A stretch of 64,000 nt of DNA from Chloroflexota bacterium (GTDB lineage: Bacteria > Chloroflexota > Anaerolineae > Aggregatilineales > Phototrophicaceae): contig JAIUNI010000012.1 in NCBI GenBank assembly GCA_020161935.1, positions 1 to 64,000 of the forward strand. The letters run 5' to 3'. The notes under the pieces were generated by a model. The model was not told the DNA's origin, did not search any database, and saw only the letters and a program-made list of their open reading frames with translations. The translations under genes and the position numbers were made by a program. This document shows, in pieces, positions 42,592 to 52,021 of this stretch (position 1 is its first letter; every line of letters begins with the position of its first letter).

Positions 42592-45138
42592 ATGCAAGTA
42601 CCTATCTCTTGGCTGAAAACGTTTGTTGATATTGATGTGCCGGTTGAACTGCTGGCGGAAAAGCTGACGCTCGCCGGCTTGGAAGTGGCTTCGATTACCT
42701 ATATCGGTGTGCCGCAGGGCTTTGTGGAAGGCATCCGCTGGCCGAAGTCCGAACATCTGGTGTGGGACAGAAGCAAGTTGGTTCTCGGCGCGATCCATGA
42801 GGTCAAGCCGCACCCTAACGCTGATCGTCTTGTCATGGCGATGGTCGATTACGGTGGCGCGGAGCTTGAACAAACGGTGACCGGTGCGCCCAACCTGTTC
42901 GAATATAAGGGCATCGGCCCGCTGGAAAAGCCGCTGTGGACAGCCTTCGCGCTGGAAGGGGCCGAAGTTTGGGACGGGCACAGTGACGAACCCAAGCGCA
43001 TGATCCTCAAAGAGAAGCCGCTGCGTGGCATCCCGAACCGCTGCATGGTGTGCTCGGAGAAGGAACTCGGCATGACCGAGGAACACGACGGCATTCTGTT
43101 GATGGAGAACGACCAGAACTTCAAACCCGGTACACCCTTACAGGATGTTCTCGGCGACATTATCTTGGAAGTCGAACTCACCCCGAACCTCGCTCGATGC
43201 TTCAGCATTCTCGGTGTGGCGCGGGAAGTGGCCGCACTGCTCGACAAGCCGCTTAAGCAGCCGAGCTATGAAGCGGTGATGGAAGGTGCGGGAATCACGG
43301 GTGAGGTCAGCATCGACATTCAAAATGCCGACCTGAACCCACGCTTCACGTTGGCACTGCTGCGCGGTACGACTGTTAAGCCGTCACCCCAATGGATGCA
43401 GCGCCGGTTGAAGTCGGTGGGGCAGCGCCCGATCAACAACATCGTTGATGTGACCAATTACATCACCTTCGAAATCGGCCAACCCCTGCACGCCTTCGAC
43501 TACGACAAGCTGAAGGCACGGGCAGGGGGCAAAGCGCCAACAATCATCACACGGCTGGCGAAAGCTGGCGAAACGCTGGAAACGCTGGACGAGCAGAAGC
43601 GTAAACTCGATAGCCACAATATGCTGGTGTGTGATACCGAAGGTGCGCTCGGCATCGGCGGGATCATCGGCGGCGCGGAAACCGAGATCAGCGACAGCAC
43701 CACCAACGTCCTGCTCGAAGCGGCCAACTGGAACTTCATCAATGTGCGCCGGAGTATGCAGTCGCAGAAGATTTTCACCGACGCGGGAACTCGTTTCAGC
43801 CGCGGCGTGCATCCCAGCCAAGCGATTTTGGGCGTGCAGCGTGGTATCGAACTGATGCGTCAAACGGGTGGTGGGCAGGTGGCGAAGGGCATCATTGATG
43901 CGTATCCGAAGCCCGCGCCGGTCGTCACGGTTGATCTGCCGGTGAGTGAAGTCGAGCGTCTGCTGGGCATCGCCCTTTCGGCGGAGGAATGTGCGGGTTT
44001 CCTCCGGCGGCAGAACTTCACGGTTGAGGTGAAGGGGGACAGCCTGCATGTGACCGCGCCGGATAACCGCATGGACATCAGCAGCGAACCCGCGACCGGA
44101 CAGGCGGATCTGATCGAAGAAATCGCCCGTATTTACGGCTACGACAATATCCCCGACACGCTGATTGCCGACGAGATGCCTGACCAGTGGGCGAATGTCT
44201 CGCTCGAACGCGAGGAACGCGCCCGTGATGTGCTGGTGGCGCTCGGCCTGCGTGAGAACATCAGCTACCGCTTCACCAGCGTGGCGGATGAGGCGCAGCT
44301 TTCGCCCCAACACGTCGCGTCCACCGAGCCGTACATCACGCTGGCGAACCCGATGGATGCCGAGAAGAACGCCCTACGCCGTACCTTGCTCATCAGTTTG
44401 CTGGGCAACGCGGTCAACAACGCGCGTTATGCCGACCGCCAGTTGACCTTCGAGATTGGCAGCGTTTACCTGCCGCGTGAAGGGCAGCAGTTACCCGATG
44501 AACCGCGCCGTTTGGGCTTACTGCTTACCGGTTCGCGCGGAGTGAACAGTTGGGCAGGTGGCGCACTCACCGACAACATGGATTTCTTCGACTTGAAAGG
44601 TGTGGTCGAAGGGTTGCTGGATGGGCTGCATGTGGAAAGCGCGAGTTACGCCCGTTCGAACCACGCCAGTTTGCATCCCGGACGCTCGGCGCAGTTGAGC
44701 GTGGGCAATAAGGTGATCGGTGACTTTGGTGAACTGCACCCGCTGGTCAGCAAGACCTTCGGCTTGAGTGCCGCGCCGGTGCTGGTGGCGGAGTTCGACC
44801 TTGATGGGCTGCTGGATGTGGTCAACCCGACCAACGAACTGGTGCCGCTGCCCACGACCCCGCCGGTTCTGCAAGACATCGCGCTGGTCGTCAACGAGGA
44901 AACCGCTGCGTCGAGCGTCGAAGCGGTCATCGTGAAGGCCGGTGGCAGCTTGCTCAAGGGTGTGACGTTGTTCGATGTCTACCGTGGTGACCCGATTCCA
45001 GCGGGACAAAAGAGCCTCGCCTACAATCTGGTGTACCAGACCGAGGAGAAAACGCTCAAGGATGAGGAAGTCGCCAGTGTCCACAAGAAGATTGTGAAGG
45101 CCGCCGAACGCGAACTGGGCGCGAAGCTGCGGTCGTAA
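42592..45138 (+). CDS. pheT: Phenylalanine--tRNA ligase beta subunit
   Basis: 848 residues with the full bacterial layout: tRNA-binding EMAP-like domain (about 55-175, LVLGAIHEVKPHPNADRLVMAMVDYG), B3/B4 editing domain (about 220-390, ARCFSILGVAREVAALLD and then NNIVDVTNYITFEIGQPLHAFDYDKL), B5 domain (about 430-510), class II-like core and FDX-ACB anticodon-binding domain at the end (VLQDIALVVNEETAASSVEAVIVKAGG). It works with PheS. Ribosome-binding site GGGAG at about 42580, outside the preceding cassette. It is followed by a terminator. Confidence 0.97.
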   Translation: MQVPISWLKTFVDIDVPVELLAEKLTLAGLEVASITYIGVPQGFVEGIRWPKSEHLVWDRSKLVLGAIHEVKPHPNADRLVMAMVDYGGAELEQTVTGAPNLFEYKGIGPLEKPLWTAFALEGAEVWDGHSDEPKRMILKEKPLRGIPNRCMVCSEKELGMTEEHDGILLMENDQNFKPGTPLQDVLGDIILEVELTPNLARCFSILGVAREVAALLDKPLKQPSYEAVMEGAGITGEVSIDIQNADLNPRFTLALLRGTTVKPSPQWMQRRLKSVGQRPINNIVDVTNYITFEIGQPLHAFDYDKLKARAGGKAPTIITRLAKAGETLETLDEQKRKLDSHNMLVCDTEGALGIGGIIGGAETEISDSTTNVLLEAANWNFINVRRSMQSQKIFTDAGTRFSRGVHPSQAILGVQRGIELMRQTGGGQVAKGIIDAYPKPAPVVTVDLPVSEVERLLGIALSAEECAGFLRRQNFTVEVKGDSLHVTAPDNRMDISSEPATGQADLIEEIARIYGYDNIPDTLIADEMPDQWANVSLEREERARDVLVALGLRENISYRFTSVADEAQLSPQHVASTEPYITLANPMDAEKNALRRTLLISLLGNAVNNARYADRQLTFEIGSVYLPREGQQLPDEPRRLGLLLTGSRGVNSWAGGALTDNMDFFDLKGVVEGLLDGLHVESASYARSNHASLHPGRSAQLSVGNKVIGDFGELHPLVSKTFGLSAAPVLVAEFDLDGLLDVVNPTNELVPLPTTPPVLQDIALVVNEETAASSVEAVIVKAGGSLLKGVTLFDVYRGDPIPAGQKSLAYNLVYQTEEKTLKDEEVASVHKKIVKAAERELGAKLRS

Positions 45139-45177
45139 ATACTGGTTGAACCGCAGAGACGCAGAGAAATACAGAGA

Positions 45178-45206
45178 AGAGGGTGGGCGAAGGCTCGCCC
45201 TCTTTA
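45178..45206 (+). terminator. Terminator of the pheST operon
   Basis: AGAGGG, bulged stem around GGGCGA/TCGCCC, CCCTCT, then TTATATC; about 40 bases after the pheT stop. Preceded by an ACCGCAGAGACGCAGAGA word that is a common short intergenic repeat. Confidence 0.65.
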
Positions 45207-45208
45207 TA

Positions 45209-46306
45209 TCATTCAGGTATTAAGTTGCCCGTTAAAATATCCCAGAGTTGAATGCCGTCATTACTCGTCGTTTCAAGTATCGTACCGTCGATAAAACGCA
45301 AACTTTGAACCATCGCTTGTGGCCCTTCATAGCGGAAATGAGGAAGCCTATCTTCAACTACTTCCGGTAAGGTTTGTAAATCCCAAACCCGTAACGCTTG
45401 ATATCCCATGACCAGATAACGGTTGTCCGGTGAAAGTGCGACGACGCCTTTTCCGTTTAGTTCAACATTGACCTCAACGCCTTGACCACTGGCGATATCA
45501 TAAACGCGCATTGCTGGAGCAGTATAGTTATCGTCACGCGACTGACCATAAGCAATAATTTTGGTGTGATCAGGCGAAAAATCAAAATATGAAACTGTCG
45601 CGAGTGCATATCGCCTTCCCGAAAACAATTTGGTGTTTTCAAAATGGGCAGCTAATTCGCCAGTTTGTTGATCAAAAGCAAAAACCGCACCCCTCCCACT
45701 TGCCCAGATCCAATTTCTTTGGTCATCCCACTCTACTTGGAACATATTAGGGCCGTAAACGAATTCGGGTTTAAGCTTTATCTCGATTAATTCGTTTTTA
45801 TCCGTATGCCAAATGAAGCGCGGCGGTGAACTGCCTTCACTATTCCACCCATTAAACCAATTTGTTATTAACGCCATAGAACTATCCGGTTTCCAATAAA
45901 TGCGTGGAAAACTGTCACCTAATGTGTCACAAAGACCTTTTAGATTTAGTACTATTTCAGTCGTGGTTGAATCCCAAATGACGAGTGCATCTAAATCACG
46001 ACATTCGTTCCAGTTGTGATAGTCTCCAACACGACCGATTAGATACCGGCAGTTTGGTGACCATGAAAACAGATAGGGAAATTCTATGTTTTGTTTTAAG
46101 ATGCTAATTTCTGCGCCGGTATTCCAGTCTACGATCAGCAACCGTTTGTTCACACCATCATATATTGGCACATAGTTTGGACGGTAAAATTCTCCTGTCA
46201 TATTGGGGCATATTTTAGGGTTGCTTTGGGCGAAAATTGGATTGATCGTAATCAGGTTTGATAGTGCCAATATAATCATCAATAGGAATGTAATTCGACC
46301 GCGCAT
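45209..46306 (-). CDS. Secreted WD40-like beta-propeller protein
   Basis: About 365 residues. ATG 46306 is favoured by GGGAG five bases upstream; the first 30 residues are a signal peptide (ITFLLMIILALSNLITINPIFAQS). The body has propeller blades: LFSWSPNCRYLIGRV, LALVIWD-like and FDFSPDHTKIIAYG, VVALSPDNRYLVMGYQALRVWDLQTLPE. No catalytic motif. It is AT-richer than the neighbours, as is the similar gene at 49825. Such outside propellers usually bind protein or peptides. Convergent with pheT. Confidence 0.7.
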   Translation of the reverse strand: MRGRITFLLMIILALSNLITINPIFAQSNPKICPNMTGEFYRPNYVPIYDGVNKRLLIVDWNTGAEISILKQNIEFPYLFSWSPNCRYLIGRVGDYHNWNECRDLDALVIWDSTTTEIVLNLKGLCDTLGDSFPRIYWKPDSSMALITNWFNGWNSEGSSPPRFIWHTDKNELIEIKLKPEFVYGPNMFQVEWDDQRNWIWASGRGAVFAFDQQTGELAAHFENTKLFSGRRYALATVSYFDFSPDHTKIIAYGQSRDDNYTAPAMRVYDIASGQGVEVNVELNGKGVVALSPDNRYLVMGYQALRVWDLQTLPEVVEDRLPHFRYEGPQAMVQSLRFIDGTILETTSNDGIQLWDILTGNLIPE

Positions 46307-46381
46307 GTTAGCTCCCAATTTGTTATAGCATCCTAACTATAACAACGCTTATTATTTTCTTCCTGACGAATACCCTCTGAT

Positions 46382-46876
46382 TTATTTGCTTGCTGCATCG
46401 GCCTTAATCAGCGTGTAGTCCTCCATGACTTCGCAGGTCTTGAAGGGGTTCACCCATGTGATGGTGAAGTGTTCCGGCGAGAGGACTTCCATCACATAGT
46501 CAACCTTGCTGATGCGGGTGGTGCGGGTGTAGATGTAGGTAGCGGCTTCGTCCTCGGTGCGGGTGAACTTGCGCCCGCCGATGCTGACACTGCCGAGGCG
46601 CATGATAATCTGGTCGCCCTCGTCGTTGACCGTAAATTTGTATGCGAGTTCGTCGTTCAGCAGGGGGCAGTCGCCACTATCGAGGTTATCAACCGCTTCG
46701 ACTTTCCACACGCCGGAAGTCAGTGGTGCTTGATCGCTATTAGAGAAGTCGCAGGTTTTACCCGCGTCGGCTGCGGTGGGGTTGGGGATGTTATAGCAGT
46801 TGTTCGGTTGGGCGGCGACCGAGGCGCTCCATAGGCAGGTGATGGCTACGGCTAAAATCCATTTGATGACGCGCAT
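46382..46876 (-). CDS. Small secreted protein of unknown function
   Basis: About 164 residues. Signal peptide MRVIKWILAVAITCLWSASVAAQ, then a beta-rich domain with Cys in CYNIPN, CDFSN, CPLLND and FKTCEVM that could form two disulfides. The ATG at 46876 follows AGGA; an ATG five codons earlier is also open. It is encoded next to the secreted propeller, but separated by about 75 bases. No family is recognised. Confidence 0.6.
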   Translation of the reverse strand: MRVIKWILAVAITCLWSASVAAQPNNCYNIPNPTAADAGKTCDFSNSDQAPLTSGVWKVEAVDNLDSGDCPLLNDELAYKFTVNDEGDQIIMRLGSVSIGGRKFTRTEDEAATYIYTRTTRISKVDYVMEVLSPEHFTITWVNPFKTCEVMEDYTLIKADAASK

Positions 46877-46969
46877 AACGGGTTTCCTCATCGACGGCGG
46901 TTGATAGTTCCCATTCTAGCAAGTTCAACGGTTTGCGAAATCCGCCGATGGGCGGAGGTTTAAAGCAGT

Positions 46970-47700
46970 CGTCAGCTTTCAGTCGCCAGCTAAGACAGGG
47001 TTGAACGTTAAAGGTCAAAAGTCGAAAGACTGTACGTCAGTGATCAGTCGTACGCTAAAAGGCACATGCGAGTCGCCAATGGCTCGGCTGAAATGGCGGC
47101 GGTGGCGGCGATGGCGGCGACGACATATAGGCATTTTTCCGCCACAAAAGTTGAAAATATTGCAGTTGTTGCAGTTGATGTTGTTGTTACAACATGGGTT
47201 TGATGGCGGAGTTGAGGGAGTGAAGTGCCAAATATGCGAAAAATTCTGCAAATTCTGCAAATGCGAGACAGCTTTTAGCGGTTAGCGATTGGCTTTTAGC
47301 TCCATACAAATTCAAAAGTAGGCTCTAGTCTACAGTCAACAGATGTCAGTCAAAGGCGAATACAGTTGTTAAGTTGCGGCGGAGAAGCCCTCACCCCCAA
47401 CCCCTCTCCCGACCGCTGAGTACAGCTAGGAGAGGGGAGAAAATGCAGGGATACAGTCTGTCCTATGAACAGGATAGCAGAGATTGGCCCAATTAGGGCG
47501 AACATTTGTCAGAACATTTGGTCACTTTTAAGCGGTGTCGGTACCAACCTTTTGAGGGAGCAGAATTGTTAAGAGGGTTGGAGCATGGTTGGTAAACCGT
47601 TTGTGACACAAACCAAAAATAAACCTGAGAAATAGTTTTAAGTTTCAAGTTAAAGGCAAGACATTAACCGCCAAGTCGCCAAGAACGCCAAGTTAATGCG
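46970..47700 (+). repeat. Noncoding dispersed repeat island, copy 2
   Basis: No credible gene between 46877 and 47920. The blocks follow the same order as in copy 1 (12935-14065): GGGTTGAACGTTAAAGG (46999), GCGGCGGTGGCGGCG (47096), TCCGCCACAAAAGTTGAAAA (about 47138), AGTTGTTAAG (47363), TTAGGGCGAACATTTGTC (47493-47530), TTTGTGACACAAACC (about 47608), AAATAGTTTTAAG, AAGTTTCAAGTTAAAGGCAA and TTAACCGCCAAGTCGCCAAG (47666). The 78-bp array is absent. Confidence 0.8.
47387..47440 (+). repeat. REP-like palindrome inside copy 2
   Basis: GCCCTCACCCCCAACCCCTC matches the outer half of the inverted repeats flanking the DUF559 cassette. CCCCTCTCC (47401-47409) and GGAGAGGGG (47429-47437) make a perfect 9-bp stem with a loop. 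This is a solo copy of the same repeat family. Confidence 0.7.
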
Positions 47701-47920
47701 GAGGGGGTTTTAACGCAAAAGCGTGAAGAAAAGAGAGGAAGGGATTTAATCCCTTCACTACGAAGGCAAGATTGAGGGTTTCTGGCGTTAAAGAGCCTGC
47801 GGCTTTTGTAAGAGAGTTACAGGCTCTTTATAATTGGGTTATTGGTGGATAGCTGGGCACATAATATTTGATTGATCGAGAACTTTTTGACAGCGAAATT
47901 TATTTGAGGGAGTGTGAGGT

Positions 47921-48994
47921 GTGAAGAAGTCTGAACGGCGGCTGCGGGTGGGGGTGCTGGGGTGCGGGCCGATCTCACAGGCGGCGCATTTTGATGCCTG
48001 CCGCAAGGCGCACAACGCCGATCTTTACGCGATTTGTGACCGCGCCGATGACCTGCGCGAGGCGATGACCGCGATGCACCGGCCACAGGTGAGCTACGCC
48101 GATTATGACGCGATGCTGGCTGACCCACAGGCGGACGCGGTGATTATCGCGGTGGCTGACCAGTTCCATGTGCCGCTGGCGAGTAAGGCAATTGCGGCGG
48201 GGAAGCCGGTGCTGATCGAGAAGCCGCTGGGGGTGAGCGTCGAAGAATGCGAGGCGCTGCGGCAGCAGGTGAAGCAGTCCGGCCTCGTACTGCAACTCGG
48301 CAATAACAAACGTTTTGACCCCGGTATCGCCTTCGCCCACGACTTCATCAAGGACGAGATCGGGCAGTTGATGGGGTTGAAGGCGTGGTACTGCGACTCG
48401 ACCTACCGCTACGAGATGACGGATAACTTGCAGCCGCCGATGGTCAGCAGTGCATCGGTGCTGCGTCCGGCGGGTGATCCCAAGAGCGACCGCCGCCGTT
48501 ACTATATGCTGACGCACGGCAGCCATCTGGTGGATACAGCGCGGTATCTGGCGGGGGAAATTGTCAGCGTTCAGGCCAAGCTGGTGGAACGGTTTGGCGC
48601 GTACTGCTGGTTCATCTCGGTTGATTTCGCAGATGGCAGCGTCGGGCATCTGGATTTGGTGGTGGCGGTGCGCGGCGATTGGGAAGAAGGCTTTCAGGTT
48701 TACGGCGAACACGGCTCGGTGAAGGCGAAGACCTATCTGCCGTGGTTCCACCGTTCGAGTGAGGTGGAGTGTTTCTCGGTGAAGGATGGGCAGTATCACC
48801 GGCCGCTGGGCGCGGATGCCTTCACCTATAAGCTGCAAGTGGAGGGGTTTGCAGATACGATCTTGAATGGCGCACCCCAACGCGGCGGCAGCATCGAGGA
48901 CGGTATCGCGGCGATGCGGGCGATGGTGGCGGTGGCGCGGTCGGTGGAAAGTGGCGCGGCGGTTCGGTTGGACAGTGTGACAGGTGGTGTGTAA
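47921..48994 (+). CDS. Gfo/Idh/MocA family oxidoreductase
   Basis: 357 residues. The N-terminal NAD(P)-binding fold opens with VGVLGCGPISQAAHFDAC (GxGxxA-like), and the catalytic-type Lys is in VLIEKPLGVS, which is typical of this family of sugar dehydrogenases. The C-terminal domain follows from about 130. The GTG start has GAGGGAG upstream. It is coupled to the isomerase (ATG overlap), so it should oxidise or modify a sugar or inositol that the isomerase also handles. Confidence 0.9.
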   Translation: MKKSERRLRVGVLGCGPISQAAHFDACRKAHNADLYAICDRADDLREAMTAMHRPQVSYADYDAMLADPQADAVIIAVADQFHVPLASKAIAAGKPVLIEKPLGVSVEECEALRQQVKQSGLVLQLGNNKRFDPGIAFAHDFIKDEIGQLMGLKAWYCDSTYRYEMTDNLQPPMVSSASVLRPAGDPKSDRRRYYMLTHGSHLVDTARYLAGEIVSVQAKLVERFGAYCWFISVDFADGSVGHLDLVVAVRGDWEEGFQVYGEHGSVKAKTYLPWFHRSSEVECFSVKDGQYHRPLGADAFTYKLQVEGFADTILNGAPQRGGSIEDGIAAMRAMVAVARSVESGAAVRLDSVTGGV

Positions 48995-49824
48995 TGGAAA
49001 TCGGAATCTTTGCCAAGACATTTAACCGCCCGACGGTTGAAGGGGTGTTCGACGCGGTTGCGAGGGAAGGACTGCATGTCGTCCAGTTCAATATGAGCTG
49101 CGCGGGACTGCCCTCGATGCCGGACGCGATTGATCCGGCGGTGGTCGAACGCATCCGACAGGCGGCAGATCAACGTACTATTGGTATCGCGGCAGTATCT
49201 GGCACGTTCAATATGATCCACCCGAACCCGCAGGTGCGGCAGGAAGGGCTGCGGCGGTTGGCGGTGCTGGCGGCGGCGTGTAAGGGACTCGGCACAGGCA
49301 TGATTACGCTGTGTACGGGGACGCGCGATCCTGACGATATGTGGCGGGCGCACCCGGATAACCAATCACCGGAGGCATGGCAGGATTTGACCGCGATGAT
49401 GGCGAAGGCGTTGGAGATTGCCGAGGCGCATGATGTCACGCTGGGCATCGAAACCGAAGTGGCGAACGTGGTGGATACGGCGAAGCGGGCGCGGCGTTTA
49501 CTCGACGAGATGCAGTCACCCCGATTGAAGATCATCATGGACGGGGCGAACCTGTTCCACAAAGGGGAACTGCGGCGGATGCGGGCGGTATTGGACGATG
49601 CGTTTGACCTGCTGGGCAGGGATATTGCGCTGGCACACGCCAAGGATTTGAGCGAGGACGGCAAAGCAGGGCATGAGGCGGCGGGAAACGGTGTGCTGGA
49701 TTACGTCCACTACCTGCGGCTGCTGCGGGATGTGGGTTACGACGGGGCGCTGGTGCTGCACGGGTTGAGCGAGCAGCAGGTGGCGACGAGTGTGGCGTTC
49801 TTGCGGGGGAAGATGGGCGGGTAG
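48994..49824 (+). CDS. Sugar phosphate isomerase/epimerase, TIM-barrel
   Basis: 276 residues of the AP-endonuclease family 2-like (xylose isomerase-like) barrel: VQFNMSCAGLPSMPD, LGIGIAAVSGTFNMIHPN, ITLCTGTRDPDDMW, LGIETEVANVVDTAKRAR, IIMDGANLFH and LAHAKDL give the metal-binding Glu/Asp/His set of the fold. Its ATG overlaps the stop of the oxidoreductase by one base (TAATG), so the two enzymes form a sugar or cyclitol pathway pair. Confidence 0.87.
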   Translation: MEIGIFAKTFNRPTVEGVFDAVAREGLHVVQFNMSCAGLPSMPDAIDPAVVERIRQAADQRTIGIAAVSGTFNMIHPNPQVRQEGLRRLAVLAAACKGLGTGMITLCTGTRDPDDMWRAHPDNQSPEAWQDLTAMMAKALEIAEAHDVTLGIETEVANVVDTAKRARRLLDEMQSPRLKIIMDGANLFHKGELRRMRAVLDDAFDLLGRDIALAHAKDLSEDGKAGHEAAGNGVLDYVHYLRLLRDVGYDGALVLHGLSEQQVATSVAFLRGKMGG

Positions 49825-51057
49825 ATGTGGCATAAAGCGCAGTATATTCTGACAGTTTCTATCTGTTTATTGATGCTTAGCCTGCATACACGTGTTCAGG
49901 CTGCCGAAGAATCATGCAATATTTTGTTGTCGACGAGCGATTTTGAAATCTCCATTTTTTACCCCGATGATGGGAGCTATCTCAAAGGCGCTTCAGTTCG
50001 AGGCAGAGATTATTCCATTTCGCCGGATCAAACCTATCTTGCTGTGGAAACCGCTGGCCCACAGGAAGGTCGTGTTGATGGTAGACAAGTTGTTATATAT
50101 CGGTTCGTCGATGGCAGGCCCGTACAACTCGCTGTTGTACTTGATGTTGCATTGATTCGAGGTTCCGCTTGGTCACATGATGGCACACGATTGCTCCTTC
50201 AAGACGGATATAGTAACCGGCTCTTGTATCTTTATGATTTAAAATCTCAGACGCTTCAATTCCTTGAACCGCATTTTGACCCGACCCTGCAAGTCCAGCG
50301 TGTCATTTGGAGTCAAAATGATAAGTTTATAGCATTCGCCGCAACAGAATCTCGTCAATCACTTGGAATAAAATTCTCTGGAATAACAGCATTATATATT
50401 TTGGAAGCCGAGACGCTGAACTATCATCCGATATCGCTCCCGACTGAGAATGTGAATTACTACTTTGATTCATTCTATTGGACTGATGATCAAGCCGTCG
50501 CATTTACAAGTTGCTCTGTCGATCAAGATATATGCGGTATTAAGCAAGTGACTGTTGATGCACAAATATTGGCAGCGTTTGAGGGAGAATACTTACTGGT
50601 TGGGTATGATGGGAACAATAAATTGCATGTACTCAATACAAGCCAACTTAATTTAGTGCCACAAGGTAATGCTGATTTACTCACATTAGATCTTCACTCG
50701 AAATCTTTAACATTGATGGCAATTATACCCGGTGACCAAGTTAGCAAATATCCATATCCATATCCTATTTTTAGCATATCAGATAATAATCAGTGGCTTG
50801 TCTATATCAATCATGTAGATGAGATCGGGGACATTGTCGTTCGAAATTTGCAGACCTCAAGTACTCAAGTAATTACTCAAGAACCTTATACGGTTGCACA
50901 GACTTGGGAAATTAACGGCAATCGTTTACTCATCCTAAAAGGATCAAGTTTCTATATTTATGATATGGAAACTTCGAGTAGTGATTTTGCATTCGACTAT
51001 TCAGAGGATGGTAAGCTCTACCGCTATGATTTGCTTTGTAGTTCTTATGAGAAATAG
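49825..51057 (+). CDS. Secreted beta-propeller-like protein, AT-rich
   Basis: 410 residues. Signal peptide MWHKAQYILTVSICLLMLSL...VQAAEES. The body is beta-rich with propeller-like turns (RGSAWSHDGTRLLLQDG, RVIWSQNDKFIAFAA, PIFSISDNNQWLVYIN). A hand count of one 60-base line (50701-50760) gives 21 G+C, against 41 in a line of the next gene (51361-51420), so it is clearly of another composition. Yet its ATG abuts the isomerase stop (TAGATG) and its stop is 2 bases from the hydrolase ATG. It resembles the gene at 45209 in type. The function is unknown. Confidence 0.65.
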   Translation: MWHKAQYILTVSICLLMLSLHTRVQAAEESCNILLSTSDFEISIFYPDDGSYLKGASVRGRDYSISPDQTYLAVETAGPQEGRVDGRQVVIYRFVDGRPVQLAVVLDVALIRGSAWSHDGTRLLLQDGYSNRLLYLYDLKSQTLQFLEPHFDPTLQVQRVIWSQNDKFIAFAATESRQSLGIKFSGITALYILEAETLNYHPISLPTENVNYYFDSFYWTDDQAVAFTSCSVDQDICGIKQVTVDAQILAAFEGEYLLVGYDGNNKLHVLNTSQLNLVPQGNADLLTLDLHSKSLTLMAIIPGDQVSKYPYPYPIFSISDNNQWLVYINHVDEIGDIVVRNLQTSSTQVITQEPYTVAQTWEINGNRLLILKGSSFYIYDMETSSSDFAFDYSEDGKLYRYDLLCSSYEK

Positions 51058-51059
51058 CG

Positions 51060-51872
51060 ATGGCCTATTTTGAGCGTGAAGGCATACGGTTTCATTATGT
51101 GGATGAGGGCGAAGGCGCGGCGTTCGTTTTTCAGCATGGGCTGGGTGGGGATGTCGCCCAGACGACGGATGTGTATACCTCGCAGGCGGGGGTTCGCTTC
51201 GTGTCGATGGACTGCCGGGGGCATGGGGATACACGGCCTGTAGGGGATGTGAACGACTACACCTTTGATACGTTTGCGGATGATGTGGTCGCGTTGATGG
51301 ATCAGCTAGGCATCGAGCAAGCGGTCGTTGGCGGGATTTCGATGGGTGCGGGGATTAGCTTGAATATCGCGCTGCGGTATCCGGCGCGGGTGGGTGGGCT
51401 GGTGCTGTCGCGTCCGGCATGGCTCGACCAACCGATGCCGGCGAACCTGTGGATACTGACCGAAGTCGCGCGTTACATCCGGCAGTATGGGGCGGTGGAA
51501 GGCTTAGAGGTGTTTAAGCAGAGTGTCGCCTACCAAGCGCTGCTGCGAGAAGCGCCGGACGTGGCGAAGTCGGTGGTAGGGCAGTTTACGCATCCCCGCG
51601 CCGAGGAAACGGTCGTCAAGCTGGAACGGATGCCGAACGACGCGCCGTGTCGTGACCGTGCGGCGTGGGCAAGTATCCACGTGCCGACGCTGGTGCTGGG
51701 CAACCACGTTGACCCGATGCACCCCTACGAGATGGCGGAAGTGCTGGCGGCGGGTATCCCCAACGCGCGGCTGCGGGAACTCACATCGAAGTCGGTGGAT
51801 AAGGCGCAGCATGTGCAGGAAGCGCGGCAATTCATCGGGGCGTTTTTGCGAGAGGTTCCCCAGAAATCTTAA
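51060..51872 (+). CDS. Alpha/beta hydrolase
   Basis: 270 residues. Oxyanion region FQHGLGGD near residue 24, DCRGHGDT, nucleophile elbow GGISMGAG (Ser about 95), acid in LGNHVDPMHPY and the terminal His in KAQHVQEA. It is of the Abhydrolase_6 kind; substrate unknown. It begins 2 bases after the AT-rich gene, in the same operon as the sugar enzymes. Confidence 0.85.
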   Translation: MAYFEREGIRFHYVDEGEGAAFVFQHGLGGDVAQTTDVYTSQAGVRFVSMDCRGHGDTRPVGDVNDYTFDTFADDVVALMDQLGIEQAVVGGISMGAGISLNIALRYPARVGGLVLSRPAWLDQPMPANLWILTEVARYIRQYGAVEGLEVFKQSVAYQALLREAPDVAKSVVGQFTHPRAEETVVKLERMPNDAPCRDRAAWASIHVPTLVLGNHVDPMHPYEMAEVLAAGIPNARLRELTSKSVDKAQHVQEARQFIGAFLREVPQKS

Positions 51873-51938
51873 GTCAATTTAACCGCCAAGAACGCCAAGA
51901 TCAATACAGAGAATTTAAACATACACGGACAGGGATTT

Positions 51939-51972
51939 GAAAAGGTTGCAGGAAGATTTGCAACCTTTTTTG
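51939..51972 (+). terminator. Strong terminator, probably bidirectional
   Basis: AAAAGGTTGCA, loop of eight, TGCAACCTTTTTT. It closes the oxidoreductase-to-hydrolase operon before the PadR operon. Just before it lies another TTTAACCGCCAAGAACGCCAAG short repeat (about 51878). Confidence 0.88.
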
Positions 51973-52021
51973 ATTCGTGTGCGTACTGTATGTGTATGTG
52001 CATATATAGGAGGAAACACAT

